A stretch of 64,000 bases of DNA from Peptostreptococcaceae bacterium oral taxon 113 str. W5053 (GTDB lineage Bacteria; Bacillota; Clostridia; Tissierellales; Peptoniphilaceae), in the NCBI GenBank assembly GCA_000467935.1, contig KI259766.1, positions 38,505-102,504 of the forward strand. The letters run 5' to 3'. The stretch's first letter is position 1; the number at the start of each line of letters is the position of its first letter. Positions 8,632 through 18,242 of this stretch are shown one piece after another. Both the position numbers and the translations under genes were made by a program. The notes beneath the pieces are model-generated. The model was given only the letters and a program-made list of their open reading frames with translations. It searched no databases and was not told the DNA's origin.

Positions 8632-8673
8632 AAAAACCCCTTTCATGAAATTATTTTTCAATGAAAGGGGTTT
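8632..8673 (-). terminator. Terminator of the FHA/SEDS-PBP unit
   Basis: A perfect 13-bp stem (8634-8646 with 8661-8673, AAACCCCTTTCAT on one arm) with a 14-nt loop and a T-rich end on the minus strand, 33 bp after the stop at 8706. Confidence 0.9.
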
Positions 8674-8705
8674 CAATTCCTGAAGTTTCTTTATTAAAAC
8701 TTTAA

Positions 8706-11369
8706 TTATCTGTCATTAAATTGAAATAACACATACTTCATTATTTCTCCAGCAATGGGTGCTGCCGTATCTGCCCCATGTGTACCATCTTCTTCTAAGA
8801 CAACCGCGACAGCTACCTTAGGATTGTCTGATGGAGCAAAAGAAATGAACCATGCATTCGTTGTATCCTCCCCAACCTCTGCAGTACCCGATTTACCGGC
8901 AACGTTTACTCCTTGAATAGCTGCCAAACTTCCGGCAGCAACAGTATCTGTCATATATGCTGTTAAATGTTTTGCTGTCTCCGGTGTAAGAACTCTCCTT
9001 AAAGCATAAGGTTTAGTTTCTTTAAGAACATTCCCCTCAAAAGATAAAACTCTATTGACTAAAATCGGCGCCGGCATTGTTCCTCCATTTGCAATCGTAG
9101 ACGTAACTAGCGCCATGTTCAAAGGTGTTACCAGTGTTTTTCCTTGACCAAAAGAAGCCGCTGCAATTTCTTGTTTGCTACTTTCTTTTGAAAAACCGGA
9201 AATGGATGTGCTCGTAGGAAGTTCAAACGGAATTCTGTCTCCAAAATAAAATTTTTCACACATAGTATTTAACGCTTCTCGCCCCATTCGAATTCCTAAA
9301 TCTGCAAAATAGGTATTGACAGAATACATTAAAGCTTCTTTCATTCCTATTTCGCCATATACTTTTTCCCCATAATTTCGAATCGTATATCCTTCAATTG
9401 TATATTCTCCTGTATCATTGTATTCCTGACTGACTGTAGGCGTTTCAATAACTGCTGCGGCCGTAATAACTTTAAATACAGAGCCTGGGGTATAAAGGCC
9501 TTGTGTGGCTCTATTTAATAGCGGACTATTCTCAGCTTCAATTAATTCATTCCAGTTTGACTCTAATGTGTTCGGGTCAAATCCCGGTCGACTGACCATA
9601 CAATAAATTTTCCCATTTGAAGGATTCATAGCTACTATTGCTCCTTTATGCCCTTCTAAAAGGTTATAAGCAAAGGTTTGAAGTCCTGTGTCAATGGTTA
9701 ATTCAACATCATTGCCCTTATTATTCTGTTCAATCCAACTCTTAATTTGATTAATTGGAGTACTATCCTGAATGTTTAATAAAGTATTATTTAAACTCCT
9801 TTCCAAACCATATTTTCCATATTGAACATGATTATAACCTAAAACATGACAGTAAATTCTTGGATAGTGATAAAATCTGAAAGTATTTCCTTGATCATCG
9901 ATAGAATTAACTGCCAAGAGTTCCCCATTGCGGTCCAAAAATCGACCTCTGGTAATATCTTTTTCGTATGCCGTCAAACGCTGATTATATGGATTATCTG
10001 CTATTTTTTTCGCTTTAAAAATTTGAAAATAACTTAGGTAGATAATTAGACAAATAAAGCATACCGAAAAAAATGAAATTGCCATTTTGATACGAAAGAT
10101 TTCCTTGCTTGAACGTTTTGTCTTGGGATTCGTTTCCGTTTTCATTTCCTCTGATGCAAATTGCAATACAGACAGTGCGATAAAGCTGGACAATAGAGAA
10201 CTTCCCCCATAACTTACAAATGGTATTGTGATTCCGGTTAAAGGAATAAGCTTCATTACACCACCAAACATGATTAAAGCTTGACCAGCAAACATCGCAC
10301 TGATTCCTATAGCTACAATATTATAAAACGTCACTCTTTGTTGTAACGCAATTTTAAACCCTCTGTAGATTAAAATCATAAATAACATAATTACAGCAAT
10401 TCCAGCAAAAATACCTAACTCTTCGCAAATTGCAGCAAAAATAAAATCCGATTCCGCTACAGGAATAAAATCAGGACGCCCCAATCCAATCCCCGTGCCA
10501 AAAAAACCTCCACTTGCGATTCCAAAAAGTGATTGTGTAATTTGATATCCTATCCCATCCATATACTTCCAAGGGTTAATCCAAGTAGCTATACGAATTT
10601 TTACATGATCAAATAAATAATATCCACTTACCCCGCCCAAAGTAATAAATAAAAAATTCCACAATAACAGCATCCGATGAGAATCATAAATAAATAAAAT
10701 TACAAAATAAATCCCAAAAAAGATGACTGCTGAACCTAAATCTTTTTGCAAAAAAAACAAAGCGATGAAAAAGTAAACAATCATAAATAAAATATATTTT
10801 CCAATAGGAATTTTTTTTAATTGAATTTGTTCATATTTTTTTTCATTTTTATAGTAAGAAGCCAATAAAAAAATAAAGGAAATTTTTGTAATCTCCGAAG
10901 GTTGAAAACTATGACTTCCGATTTGAATCCAGTTTCTCGCTCCATGGATATTCTTCCCGAATACAATTGTCATCGCAAATAGAACTACACAAATTCCTAA
11001 AAATATCCAGGCTTTATCTTCAAAGTATTTCATAAATCCCATAAGAAAATATGTAAAATAAAATGCCATCAGTGAAATAGCAAACCATAGCACATGTCTT
11101 GCCCCTAATGCGGGATCTAATCGATAAATCATGACAAAACCAATGCTAAACAATAAAGAGGCTAAAGGAAAAATATATCCATCACCTTTAGAAATCACTC
11201 TTAGCAAAATATTAGAAACAAATATCAATCCAATCAAAGCAAAGCCTACAATAATTTGCTGAGAAGTCATATTTTTCCCATTGTAAAAAATCATTAAAAC
11301 AAGCGTAAGCAATTGGAATATTAAAATCAAATTCCTTAAACGGTAAGGACGAATTCTACTGTTATTCAT
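8706..11369 (-). CDS. Natural fusion of SEDS glycosyltransferase (FtsW/RodA) and class B penicillin-binding protein
   Basis: One 887-residue membrane protein that would both polymerise and cross-link peptidoglycan. The N-terminal half is a SEDS domain with about ten membrane segments and the FtsW/RodA core GIGLGRPDFIPVAESDF, followed by ICEELG. A further membrane segment near residue 425 leads into an extracellular PBP: active-site S630-VF-K633, S683-V-N685 and K826-SGT. Both halves look complete. The ATG at 11369 has AAAGG about 10 bp upstream; a GTG four codons earlier has none. It overlaps the upstream FHA gene by 8 bp. SEDS and PBP are normally separate partner proteins. Whether it serves elongation or division cannot be told. 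Confidence 0.93.
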   Translation of the reverse strand: MNNSRIRPYRLRNLILIFQLLTLVLMIFYNGKNMTSQQIIVGFALIGLIFVSNILLRVISKGDGYIFPLASLLFSIGFVMIYRLDPALGARHVLWFAISLMAFYFTYFLMGFMKYFEDKAWIFLGICVVLFAMTIVFGKNIHGARNWIQIGSHSFQPSEITKISFIFLLASYYKNEKKYEQIQLKKIPIGKYILFMIVYFFIALFFLQKDLGSAVIFFGIYFVILFIYDSHRMLLLWNFLFITLGGVSGYYLFDHVKIRIATWINPWKYMDGIGYQITQSLFGIASGGFFGTGIGLGRPDFIPVAESDFIFAAICEELGIFAGIAVIMLFMILIYRGFKIALQQRVTFYNIVAIGISAMFAGQALIMFGGVMKLIPLTGITIPFVSYGGSSLLSSFIALSVLQFASEEMKTETNPKTKRSSKEIFRIKMAISFFSVCFICLIIYLSYFQIFKAKKIADNPYNQRLTAYEKDITRGRFLDRNGELLAVNSIDDQGNTFRFYHYPRIYCHVLGYNHVQYGKYGLERSLNNTLLNIQDSTPINQIKSWIEQNNKGNDVELTIDTGLQTFAYNLLEGHKGAIVAMNPSNGKIYCMVSRPGFDPNTLESNWNELIEAENSPLLNRATQGLYTPGSVFKVITAAAVIETPTVSQEYNDTGEYTIEGYTIRNYGEKVYGEIGMKEALMYSVNTYFADLGIRMGREALNTMCEKFYFGDRIPFELPTSTSISGFSKESSKQEIAAASFGQGKTLVTPLNMALVTSTIANGGTMPAPILVNRVLSFEGNVLKETKPYALRRVLTPETAKHLTAYMTDTVAAGSLAAIQGVNVAGKSGTAEVGEDTTNAWFISFAPSDNPKVAVAVVLEEDGTHGADTAAPIAGEIMKYVLFQFNDR

Positions 11370-11868
11370 ATTTTTTTTCACCTTTTACAAAGAGAAATTC
11401 AATATCTCCAAAAGAAACGATATCTTTATCTTCCATAAATTCAGGCTTATCAATACGATATCCGTTAAGATAAGTACCATTAGCTGAATTTAAATCTTCT
11501 ATAATAAATTTATCTCCTTTTTTGGAAATTTGAGCGTGTTGTTTTGAAATAAATTGATCTTCCAATATTATTTCATTCCCGCGACTACGACCGATTGATA
11601 GAGAACTTTCGATGGGATAAATATCTTTTATTTGAAAATCAAACTCTTCTTTGCGATTGATTAAACGCAAAAATGCGCCTTCCAATACATCTTTTGATGA
11701 TATGCTGTGAATGTCCAAATAAATCATTCTTACTATATTTAAAATGAAACGATAAATAATCAATACAAAAATATATTTTAAAACAGTAGATAAAATATCA
11801 TATATCGTTATGTCACGAACAATATTTGATGATAATATTTGATCTAAGAACATTAAGATTTGATTCAT
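11362..11868 (-). CDS. Membrane-anchored FHA-domain protein
   Basis: A 168-residue protein. The N-terminal third has a hydrophobic segment (about residues 27-48, TVLKYIFVLIIYRFILNI). A C-terminal FHA domain (about 78-165) has the core SIGRSRGNEI, ISKQHAQI and DLNSANGTYLNG. FHA domains bind phosphothreonine, so this may link a Ser/Thr kinase to the cell-wall enzyme encoded directly downstream and overlapping it. No kinase gene is in the window. The ATG at 11868 follows GGGGGG at suitable spacing. Confidence 0.88.
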   Translation of the reverse strand: MNQILMFLDQILSSNIVRDITIYDILSTVLKYIFVLIIYRFILNIVRMIYLDIHSISSKDVLEGAFLRLINRKEEFDFQIKDIYPIESSLSIGRSRGNEIILEDQFISKQHAQISKKGDKFIIEDLNSANGTYLNGYRIDKPEFMEDKDIVSFGDIEFLFVKGEKKYE

Positions 11869-11888
11869 CAATATCCCCCCTTATTTAT

Positions 11889-11917
11889 ATCATAGCACGA
11901 AACTTAAGATAGACCAA
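11889..11917 (-). promoter_or_regulatory. Promoter of the FHA/SEDS-PBP unit
   Basis: TTGGTC (11912-11917), 17 bp, TATGAT (11889-11894) on the minus strand, about 20 bp before the FHA start codon. Confidence 0.55.
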
Positions 11918-12003
11918 TTATACCATCTTCACGAGAATAATTTGTGTTTTTTATGGGAATAAATCATTACACGGCTTCATAGGCGTTTTTTCTGTAATGA
12001 ATC

Positions 12004-12043
12004 AAAAAAAGAGTAAACGACTATCTTTGTTTACTCTTTTTTT
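12004..12043 (-). terminator. Terminator of the glycogen operon
   Basis: The arms GAGTAAAC (12011-12018) and GTTTACTC (12029-12036) are flanked by runs of seven A and seven T. It lies directly after the phosphoglucomutase stop and is probably bidirectional. Confidence 0.9.
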
Positions 12044-12044
12044 C

Positions 12045-13736
12045 TTATTTCACTAAATTCATTTTAGCTTCCGTAATTTTTTCAATCATAGTCAATTTAT
12101 CCTGACTGTTTTCATCATCTTTCCCTTTTACGCTCATATATATTTTGATTTTCGGTTCTGTTCCCGAAGGACGAATTGCATACCAGCTTCCATCATCAAA
12201 GAAATATTTAAGCACATTGGAAGAACCGATATCTTCGAATCCATCTTTATAATCACGAACCTCTGCCAATTTCATATCTCCAATTTGAGTGATCGGGTTA
12301 TTCCTGAAATCCACCATCATTCTATCAATTCTTTCTTTTCCTGAAATCCCTTCTAATACATAGGAATTAACCTTCTCCTGATAAAATCCGTATTTCTCGT
12401 ATAATTCATTTAATACGTCCAACAGGCTCTTACCTTGTTGTTTATAATATGCCGCCATTTCGGAAATCATTAAAGATGAATTCACCGCATCTTTATCCCT
12501 TACAAAATTTTGATATACATATCCAATGCTTTCTTCATAACCAAAAAGAAATTGATATTCTTTCGTTTCATCATATCGATTGGCTAAACCGCAAATATTT
12601 TTAAATCCTGTTAATGTTTCTTTTGTTTCAACACCAAATGACTTGGCGATTGATTTTCCTAAATCACCGGTTACAATAGATTTTACAATAACATGATCTT
12701 TTGAAAGTTGATTTTTTTCCGCTCTGGAAGACAAAATATAATGAATCAATAATGCTCCTATCTTGTTCCCATTGAAAAATACATATTCACCATTTTCGTT
12801 TTTCACTTCCAATGCACATCGATCACAATCCGGATCGGTCGCTAATAAAATATCCGCATTTATTTTTTCCCCCAACAGTTCTGAATAATGAAATGCTTTT
12901 GGATCTTCCGGATTGGGATAGCCTACAGTCATAAAATCGGGATCAGGATTTTCCTGTTCTTTAACCACATTTATATTGGTAAATCCTTTGCGACGAAGAA
13001 TTTCACGTACAGGTTTATTTCCTGTTCCGTTTAAAGGTGAATATACAATACAAGTATCATAATCAATATTTTCATGAAGAGAGAGATTTTCTACTTTAGA
13101 CATATAAGATGTTAAAACTTCCTCCGGAACATATTCGATTATCCCCTTTTGAATACCTTCTTCAAAATTCATCACTGCAATTTCTCCAAAATTTTGAATA
13201 TTTTCAATATGGGTTACAATGCGATCGGCTATATCGTCAAGAATTTGTGAGCCTTCTTCCCAATACGCTTTATAACCGTTATATTCTTTAGGATTATGAC
13301 TCGCTGTCATCATCACCCCGGAAATAGTTTTTAAATGACGAATCGTATAGCTTAAGATAGGAGTGGGTTGAATTTCCTTATGAATATAAACTTTAATACC
13401 ATGTTTTGCCAATACACCGGCTGTAATTTGAGCAAATTCTTTTGATTTATGACGAACATCATAAGCAATGGCCACTCCTCTTTTTTTTGCCTCTGCCCCT
13501 TCATCTTCAATCGTTCTTGCAAGAGCTTCCGTTGCAAGTCCAACGGTATATTGATTCATACGATTGGATCCCGCCGCAATAATTCCTCTTAATCCTGCCG
13601 TTCCGAATTCCAAATCTTGATGAAATCTGTCTTTAATTTCTTCCTCATTATCTTGAATAGCCAACAGCTCTTCTTTAGTCTTTTCATCGATAAAAGGACT
13701 CTCCAACCAAGACTGATACTTTTCTTTATAATTCAT
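12045..13736 (-). CDS. pgcA: Phosphoglucomutase (alpha-D-phosphohexomutase family)
   Basis: Interconverts glucose-1-phosphate and glucose-6-phosphate, so it joins glycogen metabolism to glycolysis. The 563 residues are a normal length. The phosphoserine loop TASHNPKEYNGYK places the active serine at residue 146; the Mg-binding loop is DPDCDR, and the sugar and phosphate loops GYEES and RPSGTEPKIK are clear. It is the last gene of the glg operon and overlaps the pullulanase gene by 11 bp. GGAGGG lies 8 bp before the ATG. The family also includes phosphomannomutases, but context favours glucose. Confidence 0.93.
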   Translation of the reverse strand: MNYKEKYQSWLESPFIDEKTKEELLAIQDNEEEIKDRFHQDLEFGTAGLRGIIAAGSNRMNQYTVGLATEALARTIEDEGAEAKKRGVAIAYDVRHKSKEFAQITAGVLAKHGIKVYIHKEIQPTPILSYTIRHLKTISGVMMTASHNPKEYNGYKAYWEEGSQILDDIADRIVTHIENIQNFGEIAVMNFEEGIQKGIIEYVPEEVLTSYMSKVENLSLHENIDYDTCIVYSPLNGTGNKPVREILRRKGFTNINVVKEQENPDPDFMTVGYPNPEDPKAFHYSELLGEKINADILLATDPDCDRCALEVKNENGEYVFFNGNKIGALLIHYILSSRAEKNQLSKDHVIVKSIVTGDLGKSIAKSFGVETKETLTGFKNICGLANRYDETKEYQFLFGYEESIGYVYQNFVRDKDAVNSSLMISEMAAYYKQQGKSLLDVLNELYEKYGFYQEKVNSYVLEGISGKERIDRMMVDFRNNPITQIGDMKLAEVRDYKDGFEDIGSSNVLKYFFDDGSWYAIRPSGTEPKIKIYMSVKGKDDENSQDKLTMIEKITEAKMNLVK

Positions 13737-15609
13737 AAACGCCCTCCTTCTCTGTTTCCACTTCTATAATCATTGTCTCTACAGGATCTACCATAAAATC
13801 TGTTTCACATAAGATTTCGGTTTTTCTCATTTTTTCCCAAACAATGGTTTGTTTTATAATTTGCTTCTTTAAATGATTTTGCAATAATTCTTTTGAAATG
13901 TTTTTTGTATTTCTTCCAACATGATGAAAGATTATCAGATATCTGTTTAAATCCAAAACAATCGAGTATCCGATAATCGATTCATCTAATGTATGAAAAA
14001 ACTTTAATGTGTTCTTAATGTCTTCCGCTTTTACAAGAGAAAAAACCTTATAAGACTTTCGTAATGCTATGAGTTCTCTAAAACTTTTCACCATATCCGC
14101 ATTTTTTACCCTTAAATTCCAATCCACAGAATTGATGGAATTTGGTAAATTATAAGTGTTGGAATAACCTTGCTTAGTTCGCATAAATTCGTTTCCTTCA
14201 TGAATAAAAGGAAAACCAAATGAAGTTAATAAAATTGCAAAAGCCATAAAATACCGTTCGTTTTCGTAGGGATCCTCTTGAATCGTTTTTCTCATTTTAT
14301 CCGCTAATATTAGATTGTCGTGGCTATTAACATAATTAATCGTTTCATCCGCATTCTGACAAAAACCAATATGATTCGGATCAAAGTCAATAGAACCTGC
14401 AATTCCACTTTCAACTTTGTTTTTCAGTGAATAACAACCTTGAATATAGCCTTTACCGTCGCCGTCATTATCCCCTTTAATTGCATCTCTGAACTCATCA
14501 TTAAACATCCCGAAAGAAAGATTTTTCTGAGTGCCCTTAACAGAACGCAGCTCATATGGCAAAACCGATTCTCCTCCACCCCAAGGTTCCCCATATAAAA
14601 TACAATTCGGATTAATCTTTCTTAATTCATAAGCAAAATATTTCATACTCTCTTTGTCTGTCAAGCCAAATAAATCAAATCGAAATCCGTCAACTTGATA
14701 TTCCTTCGTCCAGTACTTTAATGAATCCAAAATAAATTGACGTGTCATCTCTCTTTCTGTAGCAATTTCATTTCCGCATCCAGAACCATTACTGACTCCC
14801 TTATCATTGAATCGATAATAATAATTCGGTACTATTCGTTGAAAATTGGAATCCTCAAATCGATATGTGTGATTATAAACCACATCCATAATCACCATCA
14901 TGCCTTCTTCGTGAATAGTTTGAATTAAAGTTTTCAATTCTCTTACTCTTTGATAAGGATCTTTAGGATTTGTGCTGTATGAACCTTCCGGTACATTATA
15001 CAATTCAGGATCATACCCCCAATTAAAAGATGAATCTACATAAAAAGTTTCTTCATTTTCATCCAAAGCTAAAAAGTCAAAGATAGGCATCATTTGGATA
15101 TGAGTTACACCTAATTCTTTGAGGTGCTTTAATCCTGTAGCATACCCTTGAAAATTTGTATCCTGTTCAGCCAATCCTAAAAATTTCCCCGGAAATTTGA
15201 CACCGGAATTTTTTTGAAAAGTATAATTTTTAATGTGTAATTCATAAATGATCGGAATATCTGTTTTGGATGTCATATATTCTCTATCCCAATGTAACGG
15301 ATTTGTTTTTTTAAGATTGATTATAGCACTTCGTTTACTGTTCATTGAACTTGCAATAGAATATGGATCTGTTATTTCGTTTCCATCTATTAAAAAAGTA
15401 TAAAAATAACCATCATAATTTCCATATAAAATTAACTTATGTTTTCCATCTTGATTCTTTTGCATTCTATAAATTTTCTTGTTTGTATCTTCATCGTTAG
15501 CATATACGCATACAAAAACTTCCTCTTTTGTAGGTGCCCATATGCAAAACTCGGTTTTATCCATTGAATATACAATCCCATTATGCATATGGATTACATC
15601 CTGCTCCAT
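13726..15609 (-). CDS. pulA: Type I pullulanase-like glycogen debranching enzyme (GH13)
   Basis: Hydrolyses alpha-1,6 branches in glycogen or dextrins. A short N-terminal beta domain (about residues 1-110) precedes the GH13 barrel. The type I pullulanase marker YNWGYDP appears here as FNWGYDPELYNVPEG. Conserved regions follow: MDVVYNHT, DGFRFDLFG (nucleophile Asp), GEPWGG (acid/base Glu) and NYVNSHDN. There is no signal peptide, so it is cytoplasmic. The start at 15609 has AAGGGAGA 7 bp upstream; an ATG eight codons earlier lacks a site. It is the fifth gene of the glg operon. Confidence 0.92.
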   Translation of the reverse strand: MEQDVIHMHNGIVYSMDKTEFCIWAPTKEEVFVCVYANDEDTNKKIYRMQKNQDGKHKLILYGNYDGYFYTFLIDGNEITDPYSIASSMNSKRSAIINLKKTNPLHWDREYMTSKTDIPIIYELHIKNYTFQKNSGVKFPGKFLGLAEQDTNFQGYATGLKHLKELGVTHIQMMPIFDFLALDENEETFYVDSSFNWGYDPELYNVPEGSYSTNPKDPYQRVRELKTLIQTIHEEGMMVIMDVVYNHTYRFEDSNFQRIVPNYYYRFNDKGVSNGSGCGNEIATEREMTRQFILDSLKYWTKEYQVDGFRFDLFGLTDKESMKYFAYELRKINPNCILYGEPWGGGESVLPYELRSVKGTQKNLSFGMFNDEFRDAIKGDNDGDGKGYIQGCYSLKNKVESGIAGSIDFDPNHIGFCQNADETINYVNSHDNLILADKMRKTIQEDPYENERYFMAFAILLTSFGFPFIHEGNEFMRTKQGYSNTYNLPNSINSVDWNLRVKNADMVKSFRELIALRKSYKVFSLVKAEDIKNTLKFFHTLDESIIGYSIVLDLNRYLIIFHHVGRNTKNISKELLQNHLKKQIIKQTIVWEKMRKTEILCETDFMVDPVETMIIEVETEKEGVYEL

Positions 15610-15668
15610 ATCATTGTCTCCCTTCATATTCATAAAAAATCATTTTGTTCAAATTGATTATGAATAAA

Positions 15669-17099
15669 CTATTTGATTAATGTTTTATAAAGTTTAATAT
15701 ACTCTTTTGATGATGTTTCCCAGCTGTTTTTACTATTCATTGCATTTTTTATCAATTGCCTTTTATCCGCTTCAATACCAAGAAAATACAAAGCACGACG
15801 AATTGTATAAAGCATATCATGTGCATTAATATTTGCAAAACTGAAACCGTTCCCACTCTTTTCAAACTCATTGTAAGACTTAACCGTATCTTTCAAACCG
15901 CCGGTTTCTCGAACAATAGGAAGTGAACCATATCTTAATGCAATTAATTGCGATATTCCACAGGGTTCCATCAATGACGGCATTAAAAACAAGTCACTTG
16001 CCGCATACACTTGATGTGATTCCTCTTCATTATAATAAATTCTGGAAGCAACTTTATCCGGATATCTCCAAGCAAAATAGCGGAAACTTTCCTCATATGA
16101 ATTATCTCCCGTCCCTAAAATCACAAATTGAATATCTTCTTGAATCAATTCATCAAAAATATGACGCACTAAATCTAAACCCTTGTTTTTGACCATGCGA
16201 GTGATCATAGCAATCATAAGAACATCTTTTTCGGGCAAACCATATTTCTTTTGAATCTCTTTTTTTATTAATTTCTTCCCATCCTCCCAATTCGTCAAAG
16301 AATAATGATAGGGTAAATACTCGTCTGTCTCCGGATTCCAAACTTGATAATCGATACCATTAATAATTCCCATCATTTTATAATAATGACGATTAACGAT
16401 TCCTTCTAAAGTTTCTCCAAAATAAGGATAACGAATCTCTTGGGCATAAGTTTTAGATACTGTGGTAAATGCATCTGAAAAAACAATACCGCCTTTCATC
16501 ATATTGATTGTGTCATAATATTTTAAAGATTCTTCGTTATAATACATTCCGTCTAATCCGGCTACATCAAACAACATTTGACTTGGAAAAATTCCTTGAT
16601 ATTTCAAATTATGAATTGTAAAAACAGATTTTATCCTTTCGTAAAATTTATCTCCTCGTTTAAAATCTTGGAGGTACACATTGACCATTGCAGTATGCCA
16701 ATCATTGGTATGAATAATATCTACTTTAAAATCAATGATTTTTGGTAATAATGCAACAGCTTTGGCAAAAAAGGTAAATCTTTCTCCATCATCAGGATAT
16801 CCATATAAACCATCCCTTTTAAAATATTGCTCATTATCTAAAAAATAAAAAATAACACCTTCATATTCCAAACAGTATACCCCTACATATTGCCTCCGCC
16901 AAGTTAAATCAGTATAATATTCTCCTATTTTCTTCATTTTTTCACGAAAATGAGAAGGAATTTTGCTATACAAGGGTAAGACTACACGAATATCTATCCC
17001 CTGTTTTTTCATTTCAATAGGTAAAGTACCAGCCACATCGGCCAATCCTCCTGTCTTAATAAAAGGAACTGCCTCGCTGGATGCATATAATATTTTCAT
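15669..17099 (-). CDS. glgA: Glycogen synthase (ADP-glucose, GT5)
   Basis: Extends alpha-1,4-glucan from ADP-glucose. The 476 residues are a normal length. The N-terminal KTGGLADVAGTLP (residues 16-28) holds the Lys that binds ADP-glucose; HTNDWHTAM and the C-terminal PSLMEPCGISQLIALRYGSLPIVRETGGL are family hallmarks. It lies 5 bp after glgD and 59 bp before pulA on the same strand, inside the operon. Confidence 0.97.
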   Translation of the reverse strand: MKILYASSEAVPFIKTGGLADVAGTLPIEMKKQGIDIRVVLPLYSKIPSHFREKMKKIGEYYTDLTWRRQYVGVYCLEYEGVIFYFLDNEQYFKRDGLYGYPDDGERFTFFAKAVALLPKIIDFKVDIIHTNDWHTAMVNVYLQDFKRGDKFYERIKSVFTIHNLKYQGIFPSQMLFDVAGLDGMYYNEESLKYYDTINMMKGGIVFSDAFTTVSKTYAQEIRYPYFGETLEGIVNRHYYKMMGIINGIDYQVWNPETDEYLPYHYSLTNWEDGKKLIKKEIQKKYGLPEKDVLMIAMITRMVKNKGLDLVRHIFDELIQEDIQFVILGTGDNSYEESFRYFAWRYPDKVASRIYYNEEESHQVYAASDLFLMPSLMEPCGISQLIALRYGSLPIVRETGGLKDTVKSYNEFEKSGNGFSFANINAHDMLYTIRRALYFLGIEADKRQLIKNAMNSKNSWETSSKEYIKLYKTLIK

Positions 17100-17104
17100 G
17101 TCTT

Positions 17105-18229
17105 TTATTTTCCTTTTGTTATCACTTCTGATTTTTCAATTATTAGCGGATTGGAATTACTTCCTATTAACGATACTCCCTCTTTAACTATCCCATATTT
17201 ATCAATAATGACATTAATTAAAACCGCATTATCTTCTACAAAAGTGTCTTGCATTAAAATTGAGTTTTTAATGATAGTATTTTTACCAATATTTACGCCT
17301 CTAAATATAATCGAATTTTCAACTTGACCCTCAATATAACATCCATTAGCTATTAGAGAATTGGCAACTTTTGACGTGTTTGTGTATTGTGTAGATGGCT
17401 CGTCTTTCGATTTTGTAAAAATCATTCCTTCTTGATAAAAAATTTCTTGATAAACATTCTGATTTAACAGATTCATATTTGCATCATAATAAGACTTGGT
17501 ATTTTTTATAATTTCAACATGCCCTGAGAATTCATAACTCCCAAAATTAAAATCGCCGAAAGCCGAGGCTAACACTTGTCTCATAGAAACATATAAACCC
17601 CTTTCTACAGCTCTTTTAATTAAATTGATATAAACTGATTTTTTCATAAAACACATGCCAAGAGACAAGTTTAAGATATTTTCCGTCCCCAGATTAATTC
17701 CTAAACTTAATACCTTTCCATTTTTATCAATTTCCAATTTATCATAACGCAAATATTTCCCATCATGATCTTCTTGTCTTTTATAAATCAGCATCCCATC
17801 CATTCCGGAAGAAATGAATTTTTCGTAAGCTTCCGATAAATCAACTTTAGCGATCGTTAAGGGATTGATTAATAAAATATTATCTTGAAATGCATTCTCA
17901 AAAAACGGAAGGGAGCCATACATATTTACAATCTCGGAAGAGTTTCCAAAATTATCATCATAAGTAGGCGGAAAAATAGATAATCCATTAACTCTTCGAT
18001 TTAACTCCCAAGGTTTGCCATTGCCAATATGCTCTATAGTAGAACGCATTATTTTCCCTGCATATAAACAAACTTTATTGATATCATGATTTACCAATTG
18101 AGATAATGTAAAATCAATTAATCGATATCTACCTCCAAAAGGAAGCATATAGACAGGCCGTTTTACACAAAGATGTTGCAACGTATCTTCAGGATTTCCA
18201 CTGGTAATGACCCCAATACATTTTTCCAT
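17105..18229 (-). CDS. glgD: GlgD, ADP-glucose pyrophosphorylase partner subunit
   Basis: A nucleotidyltransferase-fold protein that in Firmicutes partners GlgC and raises its activity. The MEKCIGVITSGNPEDTLQHL start lacks the GGxGxRL catalytic loop seen in GlgC, as expected for GlgD. PFGGRYRLIDFTLSQLVN and C-terminal hexapeptide-repeat-like residues (NSIIFRGVNIGKNTIIKNSI) are present. The ATG at 18229 is preceded by GGAGGGAGAG; the frame opens further upstream only inside glgC. It starts 13 bp after glgC. Confidence 0.94.
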   Translation of the reverse strand: MEKCIGVITSGNPEDTLQHLCVKRPVYMLPFGGRYRLIDFTLSQLVNHDINKVCLYAGKIMRSTIEHIGNGKPWELNRRVNGLSIFPPTYDDNFGNSSEIVNMYGSLPFFENAFQDNILLINPLTIAKVDLSEAYEKFISSGMDGMLIYKRQEDHDGKYLRYDKLEIDKNGKVLSLGINLGTENILNLSLGMCFMKKSVYINLIKRAVERGLYVSMRQVLASAFGDFNFGSYEFSGHVEIIKNTKSYYDANMNLLNQNVYQEIFYQEGMIFTKSKDEPSTQYTNTSKVANSLIANGCYIEGQVENSIIFRGVNIGKNTIIKNSILMQDTFVEDNAVLINVIIDKYGIVKEGVSLIGSNSNPLIIEKSEVITKGK

Positions 18230-18242
18230 AAAACTCTCCCTC

